The notes under the pieces: generated by a model
Seen by the model: only the letters and a program-made list of their open reading frames with translations
What the model was told of the DNA's origin: nothing
Databases searched by the model: none
Origin: Streptomyces caniferus
GTDB taxonomy: Bacteria > Actinomycetota > Actinomycetes > Streptomycetales > Streptomycetaceae
Assembly: GCF_009811555.1 (NCBI RefSeq)
Contig: NZ_BLIN01000002.1
Span: 558,001 to 622,000, forward strand
Direction of reading: 5' to 3'
Length of the DNA: 64,000 bases
Translations under genes and position numbers: made by a program
Shown: positions 27,530-35,821 of the stretch, one piece after another
How the letters are laid out: each line of letters begins with the position of its first letter
Numbering within the stretch: the stretch's first letter is position 1

Positions 27530-30500
27530 TCAGGCGGTGGTTTCGAGGGCGCGCATCCGGGCGCGGGTGCGCTGCGCCTCGGCGCCGGTCTCCGCCGCCG
27601 CGCGCTGCCACTGTTCCCAGCTCTCGCGGTAGGCGTGCAGCGCGGAGCGGGGGCCGGCGGTGACCTCCAGGACCTCACCGCGGCGGTGGTGGGCACGTGC
27701 GGCCAGCAGGGGGCTGTCGGCCCGCCGGGCGGCCGCGGCGGCACGGCGGAAGCAGGCGGCGGCCCGGTCATGACGCTCGCGGGAGTCGAAGCGGCGGTCC
27801 AACAGCAGCTGGATGTCGCCCACTTCCAGCCACGCCTCGGCCGCCACCGCGTCCGGTACGTCCACACCGCGGGCGGCCAGTTCCAGGATCCAGTCGGCCT
27901 CGTGCAGATCGGCGAGGGAGGGCTGGCGTTCGTAGCGCAGGCGCAGGGCGCGGCCGAACAGCAGCCGGTGATGACCGAGGTCGGGGTCCTGCGGCCCGGC
28001 CCGGCCCAGCGCCTCGCGCAGGACGTGCACCGCCTCGTTGGCCAGCCGTTTGCCCGGTCCGTCGGCCGGTTCCTGCCGGGCGCGCAGCAGCAGCGCCGCG
28101 CCCCGCTCGGCGAGCAGCGCGCTGTGCTCGGGCGAGTCGGGGGTGGCCAGGCGGAGCGCGGCGGCCAGCGCGGCGATCGCGGCGTCGAGGGCGGTCAGGG
28201 ACCCCGTACGGGTATGGACGGCCCGTTGCACGGCGGCCGTACGGCGCAGGCCGTCCACCTCCAGGGCCGGGTCGTCGAGTGCACGGGCCATCGCACGGGC
28301 GCGTTCGAGGGTGGGCAGCACGGACGGCAGCGCGGCGTCGCCGTTGAGCTGGCGGGCCGCCGCCAGGTCGAGCAGCGTCCGGCAGACCAGCCGGTCGGCG
28401 GCGCTGCCCCGGCGGCGCAGCAGGACGACGGCGGTGTCGAGGTCGTCGGCGGCGCGCAGCGCGAGGGCCTCGGCGGCGGGCGGCCCTTCCTCCCGGCGGT
28501 GGGCGGCCCGGCGGGCCTGGTCGAGGAGGACACCGCCCCGGGCGGCGTAGACCTCGCCGGGCACCTGCTCACCGCTGGGCCACTGGGCGAGGAGGGTGGT
28601 GAGGGAGCGTTCCGCCTCGTCGAGGGGGTCGTCGGCGGCCAGGTCGTCGGTCCCCGGCGCGTCGTCGGTCCCGGGCGGGCCGACGGGGGCGGGCAGGGCG
28701 GCGAGGCGGCGCAGGACCTCCGTGCGGAGCACCATGCTCTCCAGGACCCGGGGGTCGAGCAGGCTCATCAGCCCGCAGGCGGCGTGCAGATGGCGGGCGG
28801 CGTCGGCGAGCGCGGTGCGCTCCTCGGCCGGGGTGCCGGCGCTCCGGCGTTCCTGGGCGCGGGCGTGGGCGACCCGGCCGAGCACGATCAGCGCCCGGGT
28901 GCGCTCGGCCTCCCGGCCGGCGGTGGCGGCCTCCTGGTCGCCGGTGGCCCCCTCGGCCGTGGCCCGTTCCGCGGCGCGTGCCGCACGCTCCGCCTCCTCC
29001 AGGGCGTCCGGCTGGCGCCACTTCGCCCAGGCGTGCAGCAGGGCGCGCGCCAGGTCCGTACCGGCCACGGGCAGCCGTTCGGTGGCGGCGCGCAGCAGCC
29101 GGACTGCCTCGATCAGGTCCCGGACGGCACGGTCGAGTTCGTAGCGCTCCAGGAGGGCCGCGCCCTCCGCGGCGGGGCCGTCGGACGCGTACGGCCGCCG
29201 GGCGGGCGGGCGCAGCGCCGGTTCGAAGCGGCGCAGCACGCGTTCGGAGACCCGGGCGAAGGGCTCGGGGACGGCGCGCTGGCCGGTCTCGGGCTCACGG
29301 CCGCTGCCGGAGAGCATGGCGACCGCGACGGCCGGGAAGTTGCGGGCGCTGCGGCCGAAGGTGCGCTCGATGTAGAGCGAGCAGTGCTTGAGGACCAGGG
29401 CGGCCTCGCCCGCGCTGAGCCGGCCGAGGAGTTCGTCGCGCACGCCCGGCACGAAGTCGTACCAGGGGCCGCCGACCCCGGTCTGCTCCCCCGACGGCCG
29501 CTCGTCCGCGGGGAGCTGGGTGACCAGGCCGCTGAGCAGCACCTCCGCCAGCTCGGCCGGGCCGGTCTGCGGCAGCATCGCGCGCTGGACCAGCTGGATC
29601 ACGGGAAGGGCGAGCGGGACGGCCGAGAGGTGGACGGCGAGCAGCCGGGCGGCGGGCGAGGCCTGCTGGTCGAACTCGCGGACCATACGGGCGGGTGTGG
29701 CGCGCTCGGGCACGGGCGGCGGTCCGGCCGGCGGCCCGGCGCCGTGGTCGGCCCGTACGACACAGGCCGCGCCGCGCAGCGAGAGCCCGGCGTCGGCGGC
29801 GGCCAGCCGGGCCCAGGAACCGAGGGCGGAGGGGGTGGCGGAGAGAACCGGAACGGCGCGTTCGCGGGGCGCTTCCGGGGCGCCCGGCGCCCCGGCGGGA
29901 CGACGACGGCGGCGGGCCGGCCGGAAGCCGAGGGCCTGATAGGGGCCCTGGCGGCGGACGAGGGTGCCGGCGACGGCGGGCAGGAGGGTGCGCGCCCACA
30001 TCCGCTGCGGCAGCGGCTGGACCACGGCGAGCGGGGCGTCGGCCGACCAGCGGTAGAGCAGCCGCTGCATCCGGCCGTCCCGCCACAGCGGGCCCGCGCA
30101 GTCGCTGACGACGAGGGTGAGGTGGTGGCCCGTCGGGTCGTGCAGCTGGTCGGCGGGGCGCAGCGGGCGGCCGGGGCCGGGGGCCGCCGCGACGCCGATG
30201 TCCGGGCCGTGCGGGTGGAGGTAGTGCACCGTCACATCGCGGAAGGCACCGACCCGTTCGCAGACCTGGCGCAGGTCGTGCAGCATCTGCTCCCAGACGG
30301 CCATCGACGAGGAGCCGTCCATCAGCAGCCGCAGCGCGGCCGCCCTGCGGTGCACCCCGCGCAGCACCGGGATGATCATTTCGGCATGGGCGGAGAGCTC
30401 GGCGGTGGCGGGCTCGTCCAGCTTCCGGCGGGCCGGGGCGACCGGCGGGCGGTAGCGCTGGATCGGCCGCAGCGCGCGCTGCAGGGGCAGCAGCCCGGGG

Positions 30501-30934
30501 AACGCGGAGGCGATCGGGACCGCGACCTCGCCCAGGCGCTGCCGGTCCGGGTCCGGGAGCCGCTCGTCCCCGGTGGGCAGCAGCTCCGCGACACGGCGCC
30601 GGGCGCCGTCGCGGAGCGCCGACGAGGACGGGTCCGCTTCCGGGGAACCGGGACCGCGGCCGTCCGGTGGTGTCCCGCGGGCGCCCGGGAGTTCCGCGGA
30701 CCCGGCCGGCCCCACCCGGAATGTGGCCGGATCTGGACCATCGGAGGCGTCCGCGCGGGGGGACCCGGGCTCGGCGGTGTCGTCGGCCCGTGCGGTGCCC
30801 GGGGTGATCCACTGGGCGAGCCAGAGGGCATCGGCCATCCCGCGGGCGTCGGCCGGCACGCCCGCCGCGGTCAGCCGGGCGACGAGTTCGTCGAGGGGGC
30901 CTGGGCCGGGCTCCCCGAGGGGCACCGCACTCAC
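27530..30934 (-). CDS. Large vWA/TPR protein (SAV_2336-like)
   Basis: A 1134-aa protein. After a disordered acidic N-terminus, a von Willebrand factor A-like domain (about 185-330) shows L-L-M-D-G-S-S-S-M at 203-211, close to the DxSxS metal site, and L-V-V-S-D-C-A near 274. A middle domain follows, then many Ala/Leu-rich helical repeats of TPR character from about residue 580 to the end. It corresponds to the vWA partner of vWA-MoxR-VMAP ternary conflict systems, and I recall related proteins annotated as SAV_2336-domain. Its ATG overlaps the stop of the MoxR gene (ATGA), so both are made together. Confidence 0.78.
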   Translation of the reverse strand: MSAVPLGEPGPGPLDELVARLTAAGVPADARGMADALWLAQWITPGTARADDTAEPGSPRADASDGPDPATFRVGPAGSAELPGARGTPPDGRGPGSPEADPSSSALRDGARRRVAELLPTGDERLPDPDRQRLGEVAVPIASAFPGLLPLQRALRPIQRYRPPVAPARRKLDEPATAELSAHAEMIIPVLRGVHRRAAALRLLMDGSSSMAVWEQMLHDLRQVCERVGAFRDVTVHYLHPHGPDIGVAAAPGPGRPLRPADQLHDPTGHHLTLVVSDCAGPLWRDGRMQRLLYRWSADAPLAVVQPLPQRMWARTLLPAVAGTLVRRQGPYQALGFRPARRRRRPAGAPGAPEAPRERAVPVLSATPSALGSWARLAAADAGLSLRGAACVVRADHGAGPPAGPPPVPERATPARMVREFDQQASPAARLLAVHLSAVPLALPVIQLVQRAMLPQTGPAELAEVLLSGLVTQLPADERPSGEQTGVGGPWYDFVPGVRDELLGRLSAGEAALVLKHCSLYIERTFGRSARNFPAVAVAMLSGSGREPETGQRAVPEPFARVSERVLRRFEPALRPPARRPYASDGPAAEGAALLERYELDRAVRDLIEAVRLLRAATERLPVAGTDLARALLHAWAKWRQPDALEEAERAARAAERATAEGATGDQEAATAGREAERTRALIVLGRVAHARAQERRSAGTPAEERTALADAARHLHAACGLMSLLDPRVLESMVLRTEVLRRLAALPAPVGPPGTDDAPGTDDLAADDPLDEAERSLTTLLAQWPSGEQVPGEVYAARGGVLLDQARRAAHRREEGPPAAEALALRAADDLDTAVVLLRRRGSAADRLVCRTLLDLAAARQLNGDAALPSVLPTLERARAMARALDDPALEVDGLRRTAAVQRAVHTRTGSLTALDAAIAALAAALRLATPDSPEHSALLAERGAALLLRARQEPADGPGKRLANEAVHVLREALGRAGPQDPDLGHHRLLFGRALRLRYERQPSLADLHEADWILELAARGVDVPDAVAAEAWLEVGDIQLLLDRRFDSRERHDRAAACFRRAAAAARRADSPLLAARAHHRRGEVLEVTAGPRSALHAYRESWEQWQRAAAETGAEAQRTRARMRALETTA

Positions 30935-31989
30935 CTCGTCCGATCAAGAGGCCGCATCAGCTCCGCCGTCAGACGCCGTCGGGTCTCCTCTTCGTCCTCG
31001 TCCGTCCAGCCGGCCTTCTGGGTGAGGTGGATGGCGTTGAAGAGCTGGTCCACGGCGCGGACATCGCCGGGCTCGCGGTCCAGGAAGCGGTCGATCACCG
31101 CTTCGTAGCGCTCGGCCGCGCCCTCGCCGAAGTGCGCCCGCACCATGGCGGCGAGCCGCTCCTTGTCGGGCGCCGGGATGTGGAGGTGGATACAGCGGCG
31201 CAGCAGGGGCGCCGGGAAGTCGCGCTCGCCGTTGCTGGTGAGGACGATGAAGGGGAAGGCACGGCAGCGCACCCGGCCGTCGCGCACCGTCACCCGCGCG
31301 CCGTCGTCGCTGAGCACCTCCACCTCGGGGGCGGATCCGGCCAGCCGCTCCAGCTCCGGAATCCGGAACTCCCCTTCCTCCAGCACGTTGAGGAGGTCGT
31401 TGGGCAGATCGATATCGCTCTTGTCGAGCTCGTCGACGAGCAGGACGCGGGGCCGGGCGGCGGGCAGCAGGGCCGTGCCCAGCGGGCCGAGGCGGATGTA
31501 GCGGCCGATCCCGCCGCCGGGTTCGTCGGTGGGGTCCGCGTCGGCCGCCGTCGCCCCGCTGTCCGCCGCGCCCGGGGCGGCGCGGGCGATCTGGAGGTCC
31601 TGGAGGCGGCCGATGGCGTCGTAGTCGTACAGGCCGTCGCGGAGCGTGCTGCGGCTGACGACCGGCCAGCCGAGCACCCGGCCGAGGCCGAGTTCGTAGG
31701 CGACCGAATGCGCCAGGGTGCTCTTGCCGCTGCCCGGCGCGCCGGTCACCAGCAGCGGACGGCGCAGATACAGGGCGGCGTTGACCAGCTCGCGCTCGGT
31801 CTCGCCGGGGCGGTGGTGGCTGGCTTCGCGGTGCTGCACGCCGAGCCTGCGCTCGGAGGAGGGGTCGAGGGCGGCCGGTGGCGCCACGAGGGGGCCGCCG
31901 TCGAAATCACGCCATGGGGGTGGCGGCGGAAGGTGCTCAATTCCGTCGTGCGGTGCCCCCGCGCCACGGTAGATGAGCCAGTCGCTCAC
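30931..31989 (-). CDS. MoxR-type AAA+ ATPase
   Basis: A 352-aa AAA+ ATPase of the MoxR group. Walker A is GAPGSGKST at 83-91, Walker B V-L-L-V-D-E-L-D at 182-189, sensor 1 V-L-T-S-N-G-E-R-D near 250, and an arginine-finger-like L-L-R-R-C-I-H-L-H segment follows. MoxR ATPases act as chaperone-like machines with vWA proteins, here the overlapping downstream gene product. The N-terminal 60 residues are Pro-rich. The GTG start at 31989 has GAGGAG 7 nt upstream. A 351-bp gap separates it from the upstream protease gene, so it may have its own promoter. Confidence 0.87.
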   Translation of the reverse strand: MSDWLIYRGAGAPHDGIEHLPPPPPWRDFDGGPLVAPPAALDPSSERRLGVQHREASHHRPGETERELVNAALYLRRPLLVTGAPGSGKSTLAHSVAYELGLGRVLGWPVVSRSTLRDGLYDYDAIGRLQDLQIARAAPGAADSGATAADADPTDEPGGGIGRYIRLGPLGTALLPAARPRVLLVDELDKSDIDLPNDLLNVLEEGEFRIPELERLAGSAPEVEVLSDDGARVTVRDGRVRCRAFPFIVLTSNGERDFPAPLLRRCIHLHIPAPDKERLAAMVRAHFGEGAAERYEAVIDRFLDREPGDVRAVDQLFNAIHLTQKAGWTDEDEEETRRRLTAELMRPLDRTR

Positions 31990-32340
31990 GTCGGAACTCC
32001 TCGTCGCCGGCCAGGCCTCGGTCAGGAGCGATGGTCATGGCGGATCGCCGGAGACGTCGGCATCGTCCACCCCGGCCTCCCCCACGTCCGCCATCCGCAA
32101 TCACGCACATGCGCCATCACGGACAAGTCTTCCACGACGCTATGACAGTACTCAGCCGGACGGAAGCGCACGGGGCGGTTTCCGGTCTCCCCCAGGGGCA
32201 TCGTGGGCGGCCAAGTGCCATGTGCAGGGCGCGACTTGCCGCACGAGGGGCGGAAGCGGCCGGGCCGGGCACCGGGCGCGTGCGAGGCGCAGGGGGCGTG
32301 CGCGGCGCCCGGACCGCCGAGGGGCGGCTCCGTGCACCGC
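31990..32340. other. Intergenic region, likely promoter of the moxR-vWA-peptide operon
   Basis: 351 bp between two minus-strand genes. The half nearer the moxR start (about 32080-32150) is lower in GC than its surroundings and is the likeliest promoter. No confident -10/-35 pair or operator was found, and the short frames here lack a ribosome site. Confidence 0.35.
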
Positions 32341-34518
32341 TCATCGCGGGGACAGCTGGGGCCGGTCCGTGAAGAGGGGCGGAATCGGGTCCTCCGGGTC
32401 GTCGTAGAGGAGCACCAGATCGCGGGCCCAGTGCGTGCCCTCCTCGGCGGCCTCGGCGGCCTTGGCGCGCAGCTGCCGGACCAGCTCGGGGAGCCGGGCC
32501 ACCCCGCCCGACCCCTGGAGCAACTCCCGCACCCCGCGGTGGAATTCCTCGCACCGGGCGTCGCAGTCCCGCTCCTCGCCGTGGCCGCCGGCCGGCCACA
32601 GTCCGGCCGGGAAGCCGGTGTCCAGGACGACGCCGACCGCGTCCCGCCCGAACCCGTCGGCGACCGTGTGGCACAGCGCGGGCAGCGCGCCCTCGCCGGC
32701 CGTCTCGAGCAGCCGCCAGATCGCCTCGGCGGAGCCGGGCCGCGCGCCGTCGCCGGTGTGCGGCGCCACGCGCAGTGCCTGCAGTTCACGGGCGGCGGCC
32801 AGGCCCTGCCAGCGGCGCAGCCAGGCCGGGTCGACCTGCTCGCGGCGCCCCTGGTCACGCAGGATCACGGCGCGCCCGGAGCCCACCGGCCGCAGCCGGG
32901 CGGTGCGCCGGGTGGAGGCCGCCACCTCCCACTGGCCGGCGGCGGTGTGCCAGTGGCCTTCGGGGACGGCGACCTCCAGGCGCACCCGGGCGCCCGGCCC
33001 GGCGTCGCCGTCGGCCCGCAGCAGCCGCCCGCCGAGCCGTCGCAGCACCTGTTCCCGCGCCCGCTCGAACGGCACCCCGCCGGCCGACTCCTGGACGTCC
33101 ACTCGCAGCCACCGCCCCTGGCCGTAACCCTCGCTGACCGACCAGTTGAAGAGCTCCTGGCCGCCCTCGTCGTAGAACAGCGGCTCGAACTCGACGAGCA
33201 CGGAGCTCGGGCGGCGGCGCACCGGTCCGATCCTGCGGCGGTCCTGCGGCTGCAGCACCACCGCCTTGGCCTGGACGAACTCCGCGAGGCGGGCCGCCTG
33301 TTCGCGTACCGCCGCGGCCTCTTCGCCCGGTGCGTCGCGCGCCTCGTCGGCGGTCAGCTGCGCCACGATCCGCAGGTAGTGCACAAAGGCGCGCAGCTCG
33401 GTGTACGGGTCGCTGCCCTGGTAGAGCGCGCCGTGGCCGTCCCGCCAGGTGCGCAACGCCCAGGCGCCGGGCCGGTCCCCGCGGTCCAGCACCTCGCCGA
33501 CCGCGGTCTCCACGACCAGCGGATCGCGCGGCGCCGGCAGGCGGGCGAGCAGGTCCAGCGCCTGCAGCCGCTCCTGTACGCCCCACAGGCGGCCCCGGCC
33601 CGACATGATCGCGTGCTGGGCGTCGAACCAGGTCGGGCCGACGGCGCGGCCGAGCTCCTGACCGGCCCAGTGCCAGCGGTCGTGCCGGCTCATCAGCGCG
33701 TGGTACGGGTCGGGGCCCAGACCCTCGGCGCCCGGGACGAGATGTTCGGGCCCCAGCCCGCGCAGCGCGGTGACCGGCACCGCGAGTCCGACGTGGTCCT
33801 GCTGGTGACGCCCCTTGACGATCCCGACCACCTCGCCTCGGTCACAGTCGATCAGCGGCCCGCCGGAGGCTCCCGGCGTGACCCGCACATCGCTGCCGAA
33901 CTGCAGCCCCCGGGCGTCACGGGCGCCGAAGCGCACCGCGATGAAGGGGTCGACGGGGGTGACGGGGGCCCGCGGGGCGGCGGGCGCCTCACGTGCCTCG
34001 CGTACGACGCGTCCCGGGGACCGGCCCGCGGCCCGGCCCGCGCCACCGTGCCCGTGGGCCTCCCCGTCCGCTCCCCCGCCCGGCTGGTCGTGCCCGCGGA
34101 AGATGTAGGCGTCCTCCAGGAGCGTCGCCGGCTGATCGCTGAGCCAGGCGCAGGGGTGCTCGGTCTCCGGGTCCAGCAGCCGGACCAGCGCGAGATCGGC
34201 GCGGACGGCGGGGCCGGCGTCCGGGTCGGGCCGGCTGAGGTCGTACACCAGCCGCGCGGGCACCACCCGGCCGCCGAAGGCCACCCCGAAGATGCCGTCC
34301 GGCCCCGTGTCGCGGCGCCGCCCGTCGCTCGCCGCGAGCACATGGGCGCAGGTCAGCACCCATCCCGGGGCGATCAGCACCCCACTGCCCCAGGACCGGC
34401 CCGCGGTCGCGCCCGGTCTGGCGCGCAGTCCGACGGTGGTGCGTCCGGCGTGGTCGAGGAGCTGTGCGTAGTGGGCGCGGTCACCGCGGCCGGCGGCCTG
34501 GCCCTCGGAGGTCGTCAT
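32341..34518 (-). CDS. Trypsin-like serine protease fused to a VMAP-C domain
   Basis: A 725-aa protein. The N-terminal trypsin-like domain (about 20-260) keeps the catalytic triad: His59 in L-T-C-A-H-V, Asp108 in R-A-D-L-A-L-V, and Ser218 in G-A-S-G-G-P-L. No signal peptide is present, so it is cytoplasmic. A connecting helical region follows, then a C-terminal domain of the VMAP-C kind that ends D-L-V-L-L-Y-D-D-P-E-D-P-I-P-P. In vWA-MoxR-VMAP systems the VMAP component carries the peptidase effector. Its ATG overlaps the stop of the upstream Trypco1-type gene by 1 bp (TGATG). Confidence 0.83.
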   Translation of the reverse strand: MTTSEGQAAGRGDRAHYAQLLDHAGRTTVGLRARPGATAGRSWGSGVLIAPGWVLTCAHVLAASDGRRRDTGPDGIFGVAFGGRVVPARLVYDLSRPDPDAGPAVRADLALVRLLDPETEHPCAWLSDQPATLLEDAYIFRGHDQPGGGADGEAHGHGGAGRAAGRSPGRVVREAREAPAAPRAPVTPVDPFIAVRFGARDARGLQFGSDVRVTPGASGGPLIDCDRGEVVGIVKGRHQQDHVGLAVPVTALRGLGPEHLVPGAEGLGPDPYHALMSRHDRWHWAGQELGRAVGPTWFDAQHAIMSGRGRLWGVQERLQALDLLARLPAPRDPLVVETAVGEVLDRGDRPGAWALRTWRDGHGALYQGSDPYTELRAFVHYLRIVAQLTADEARDAPGEEAAAVREQAARLAEFVQAKAVVLQPQDRRRIGPVRRRPSSVLVEFEPLFYDEGGQELFNWSVSEGYGQGRWLRVDVQESAGGVPFERAREQVLRRLGGRLLRADGDAGPGARVRLEVAVPEGHWHTAAGQWEVAASTRRTARLRPVGSGRAVILRDQGRREQVDPAWLRRWQGLAAARELQALRVAPHTGDGARPGSAEAIWRLLETAGEGALPALCHTVADGFGRDAVGVVLDTGFPAGLWPAGGHGEERDCDARCEEFHRGVRELLQGSGGVARLPELVRQLRAKAAEAAEEGTHWARDLVLLYDDPEDPIPPLFTDRPQLSPR

Positions 34519-34952
34519 CAGCGGCTCGCATCATCCGGCTCCCGGCGGCCGGCCGCGGGTTCCCCGTGCGGCTCCGCCGCCCGCGGCGCCCGGTCCTCGC
34601 GCCGCCAGGTGAGCGTGACCGAGAGGTTGGCCTTCGCCTCGCCTTCCGCGAGCAGGGCGACGGCCTTGCCCGGCTTGGCCGACAGCTCCACGCCGAAGGT
34701 CACACTGGTCTCGTGCGGCGCGACCCGCTCGGTGGCCTGGCGGACGCTGGCGGCGACCCCGCCGATCACCTCGCGGAGCCCCTCGACCCGGGCGCCGAGC
34801 GCGTCCCAGGCGCCGACGTCCTCGAATTCGCCGCCGTCCTCGTCCAGGTCCATGTCGTCCGGCCCGGCGAGCCCCGGGGCGTCGAGCCGGGAGACCCGGG
34901 CCCAGACCTCGGTACCGTCGGGCAGCTCGATCCGCTGCGCGCGATCTTGCAT
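34518..34952 (-). CDS. Trypco1-type (CU044_2847-like) small protein
   Basis: A 144-aa cytoplasmic protein with the layout of the family coupled to trypsin-like effectors. An N-terminal beta strand (I-E-L-P-D-G-T-E-V-W-A-R-V) precedes an acidic linker, an amphipathic helix (V-E-G-L-R-E-V-I-G-G-V-A) and C-terminal strands V-T-F-G-V-E-L-S and A-N-L-S-V-T-L-T-W. The tail is disordered. It may inhibit or target the adjacent protease. ATG 34952 follows AGGAGG; a GTG one codon upstream is also possible. It is the first gene of the minus-strand block. Confidence 0.82.
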   Translation of the reverse strand: MQDRAQRIELPDGTEVWARVSRLDAPGLAGPDDMDLDEDGGEFEDVGAWDALGARVEGLREVIGGVAASVRQATERVAPHETSVTFGVELSAKPGKAVALLAEGEAKANLSVTLTWRREDRAPRAAEPHGEPAAGRREPDDASR

Positions 34953-35105
34953 CACGGCCTCCTGCTCCCCGTGGGCGGCAATTCCCCCCTTGCCGCGGGA
35001 CCGTTGACAGGTGATCAGGCTAGCCGTCGGGCGCCTGTGGCGCGAGAGGTCCGTGAGCCTGCCTATCCTGGCCGGGAATGACCCATGACCCCTGGTGGAG
35101 AGCGC

Positions 35106-35288
35106 GTGTATTTCACTGACCGTGGCATCGAGGAGCTGGAGAACCGACGCGGCGAGGAGGAGGTCACCCTCGGGTGGGTGGCCGATCAGCTGCGTACGTT
35201 CGTCGACCTGAACCCGGACTTCGAGGTACCGGTGGAGCGGCTGGCCACCTGGCTGGCCCGGCTGGACGACGAGGACGAGGACGAGTAG
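35106..35288 (+). CDS. DUF6104 small acidic protein, 60 aa
   Basis: A 60-aa acidic protein opening with Y-F-T-D-R-G-I-E-E-L-E and ending in D-D-E-D-E-D-E, highly similar in style to the conserved Streptomyces DUF6104 family. The function is unknown. GTG 35106 is preferred to ATG 35085 because GGTGGAG stands 5 nt upstream and the family begins with (M)YFTDRGI. It is divergent from the VMAP-system operon (154 bp between starts). Confidence 0.82.
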   Translation: MYFTDRGIEELENRRGEEEVTLGWVADQLRTFVDLNPDFEVPVERLATWLARLDDEDEDE

Positions 35289-35415
35289 CGGGCCGGTCCC
35301 GCCCCGGCGTACGGCGGGGCGGGACCGGCCCTGCGCGGCGGGTGTCCCGCGACCGGGCACCGATCCCGCCCCGGCCCGGATCAGGCGCGGCTGAGCGCGG
35401 TGCCGATCCGGTACT

Positions 35416-35604
35416 TCACGCCACGCTCGACGTCCGACCGCCCTTCTGGGGCGTGCCGTGGCGGCCGATGCCCTTCTCGGAGCTGTGCGAGCCGTCGGCC
35501 GACAGCGCCTTGTCGTTCGCCGGGCTCGCCGGGTTCGACCAGTTCGCCGGGTTCGCCTTGACGATCAGGCGGTGACAGCCGGCGCTTCCTGCCGTGTGCG
35601 CCAC
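35416..35604 (-). CDS. Possible small protein, 62 aa
   Basis: A minus-strand frame of 62 codons with strong third-position GC bias, unusual for non-coding DNA here. The product is hydrophilic, rich in Asn, Ser and Gly, with paired N-P-A-N-W-S-N-P-A-S-P-A-N motifs. It starts with GTG at 35604 without a clear ribosome site. Another frame continues beyond its stop with R-G-V-K-Y-R-I, so a frameshift is possible. No family is recognised. Confidence 0.33.
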   Translation of the reverse strand: MAHTAGSAGCHRLIVKANPANWSNPASPANDKALSADGSHSSEKGIGRHGTPQKGGRTSSVA

Positions 35605-35742
35605 GACATCGACGACGCCCCCGAGGACGCCGCCGCACCGGCCGGTTGCGCTGCCCGCGTCCTGGAACGGTCAAGGATGCGAGGAACGATCAAGGGCGCA
35701 AGAGGAAAGGGCACTTGGGACACACTCCCCCGAACGCGGCAC

Positions 35743-35770
35743 TTGACTTCACCCATCCGCGATATATCGT
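35743..35770 (+). promoter_or_regulatory. Promoter with palindrome of the DUF4097-padR operon
   Basis: TTGACT at 35743-35748 and TATCGT at 35765-35770 are separated by 16 bp. The perfect palindrome CGATATATCG (35760-35769) covers the -10 region, and a related CGATAT follows near 35785. AT-rich palindromes of this kind are typical PadR operators, so the padR product of this operon may repress it. Confidence 0.55.
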
Positions 35771-35821
35771 GTGTGAAGTGAACGCGATATGTTGCGTTGC
35801 AGCCATCCAGGGGAGGCAGGC

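Larger units (their letters stand above)
35289..35821. other. Intergenic region with a possible small gene and a promoter
   Basis: 533 bp between the DUF6104 and DUF4097 genes. It holds one GC3-biased minus-strand small frame (35416-35604, listed separately) and, at its right end, an AT-rich palindromic promoter at 35743-35770. Nothing else was recognised. Confidence 0.4.

Noticed and set aside
27455..31108. 1217-codon plus-strand frame across the vWA gene
   Set aside because: Shadow of the vWA/TPR gene; repetitive Gly/Ala/Arg translation.
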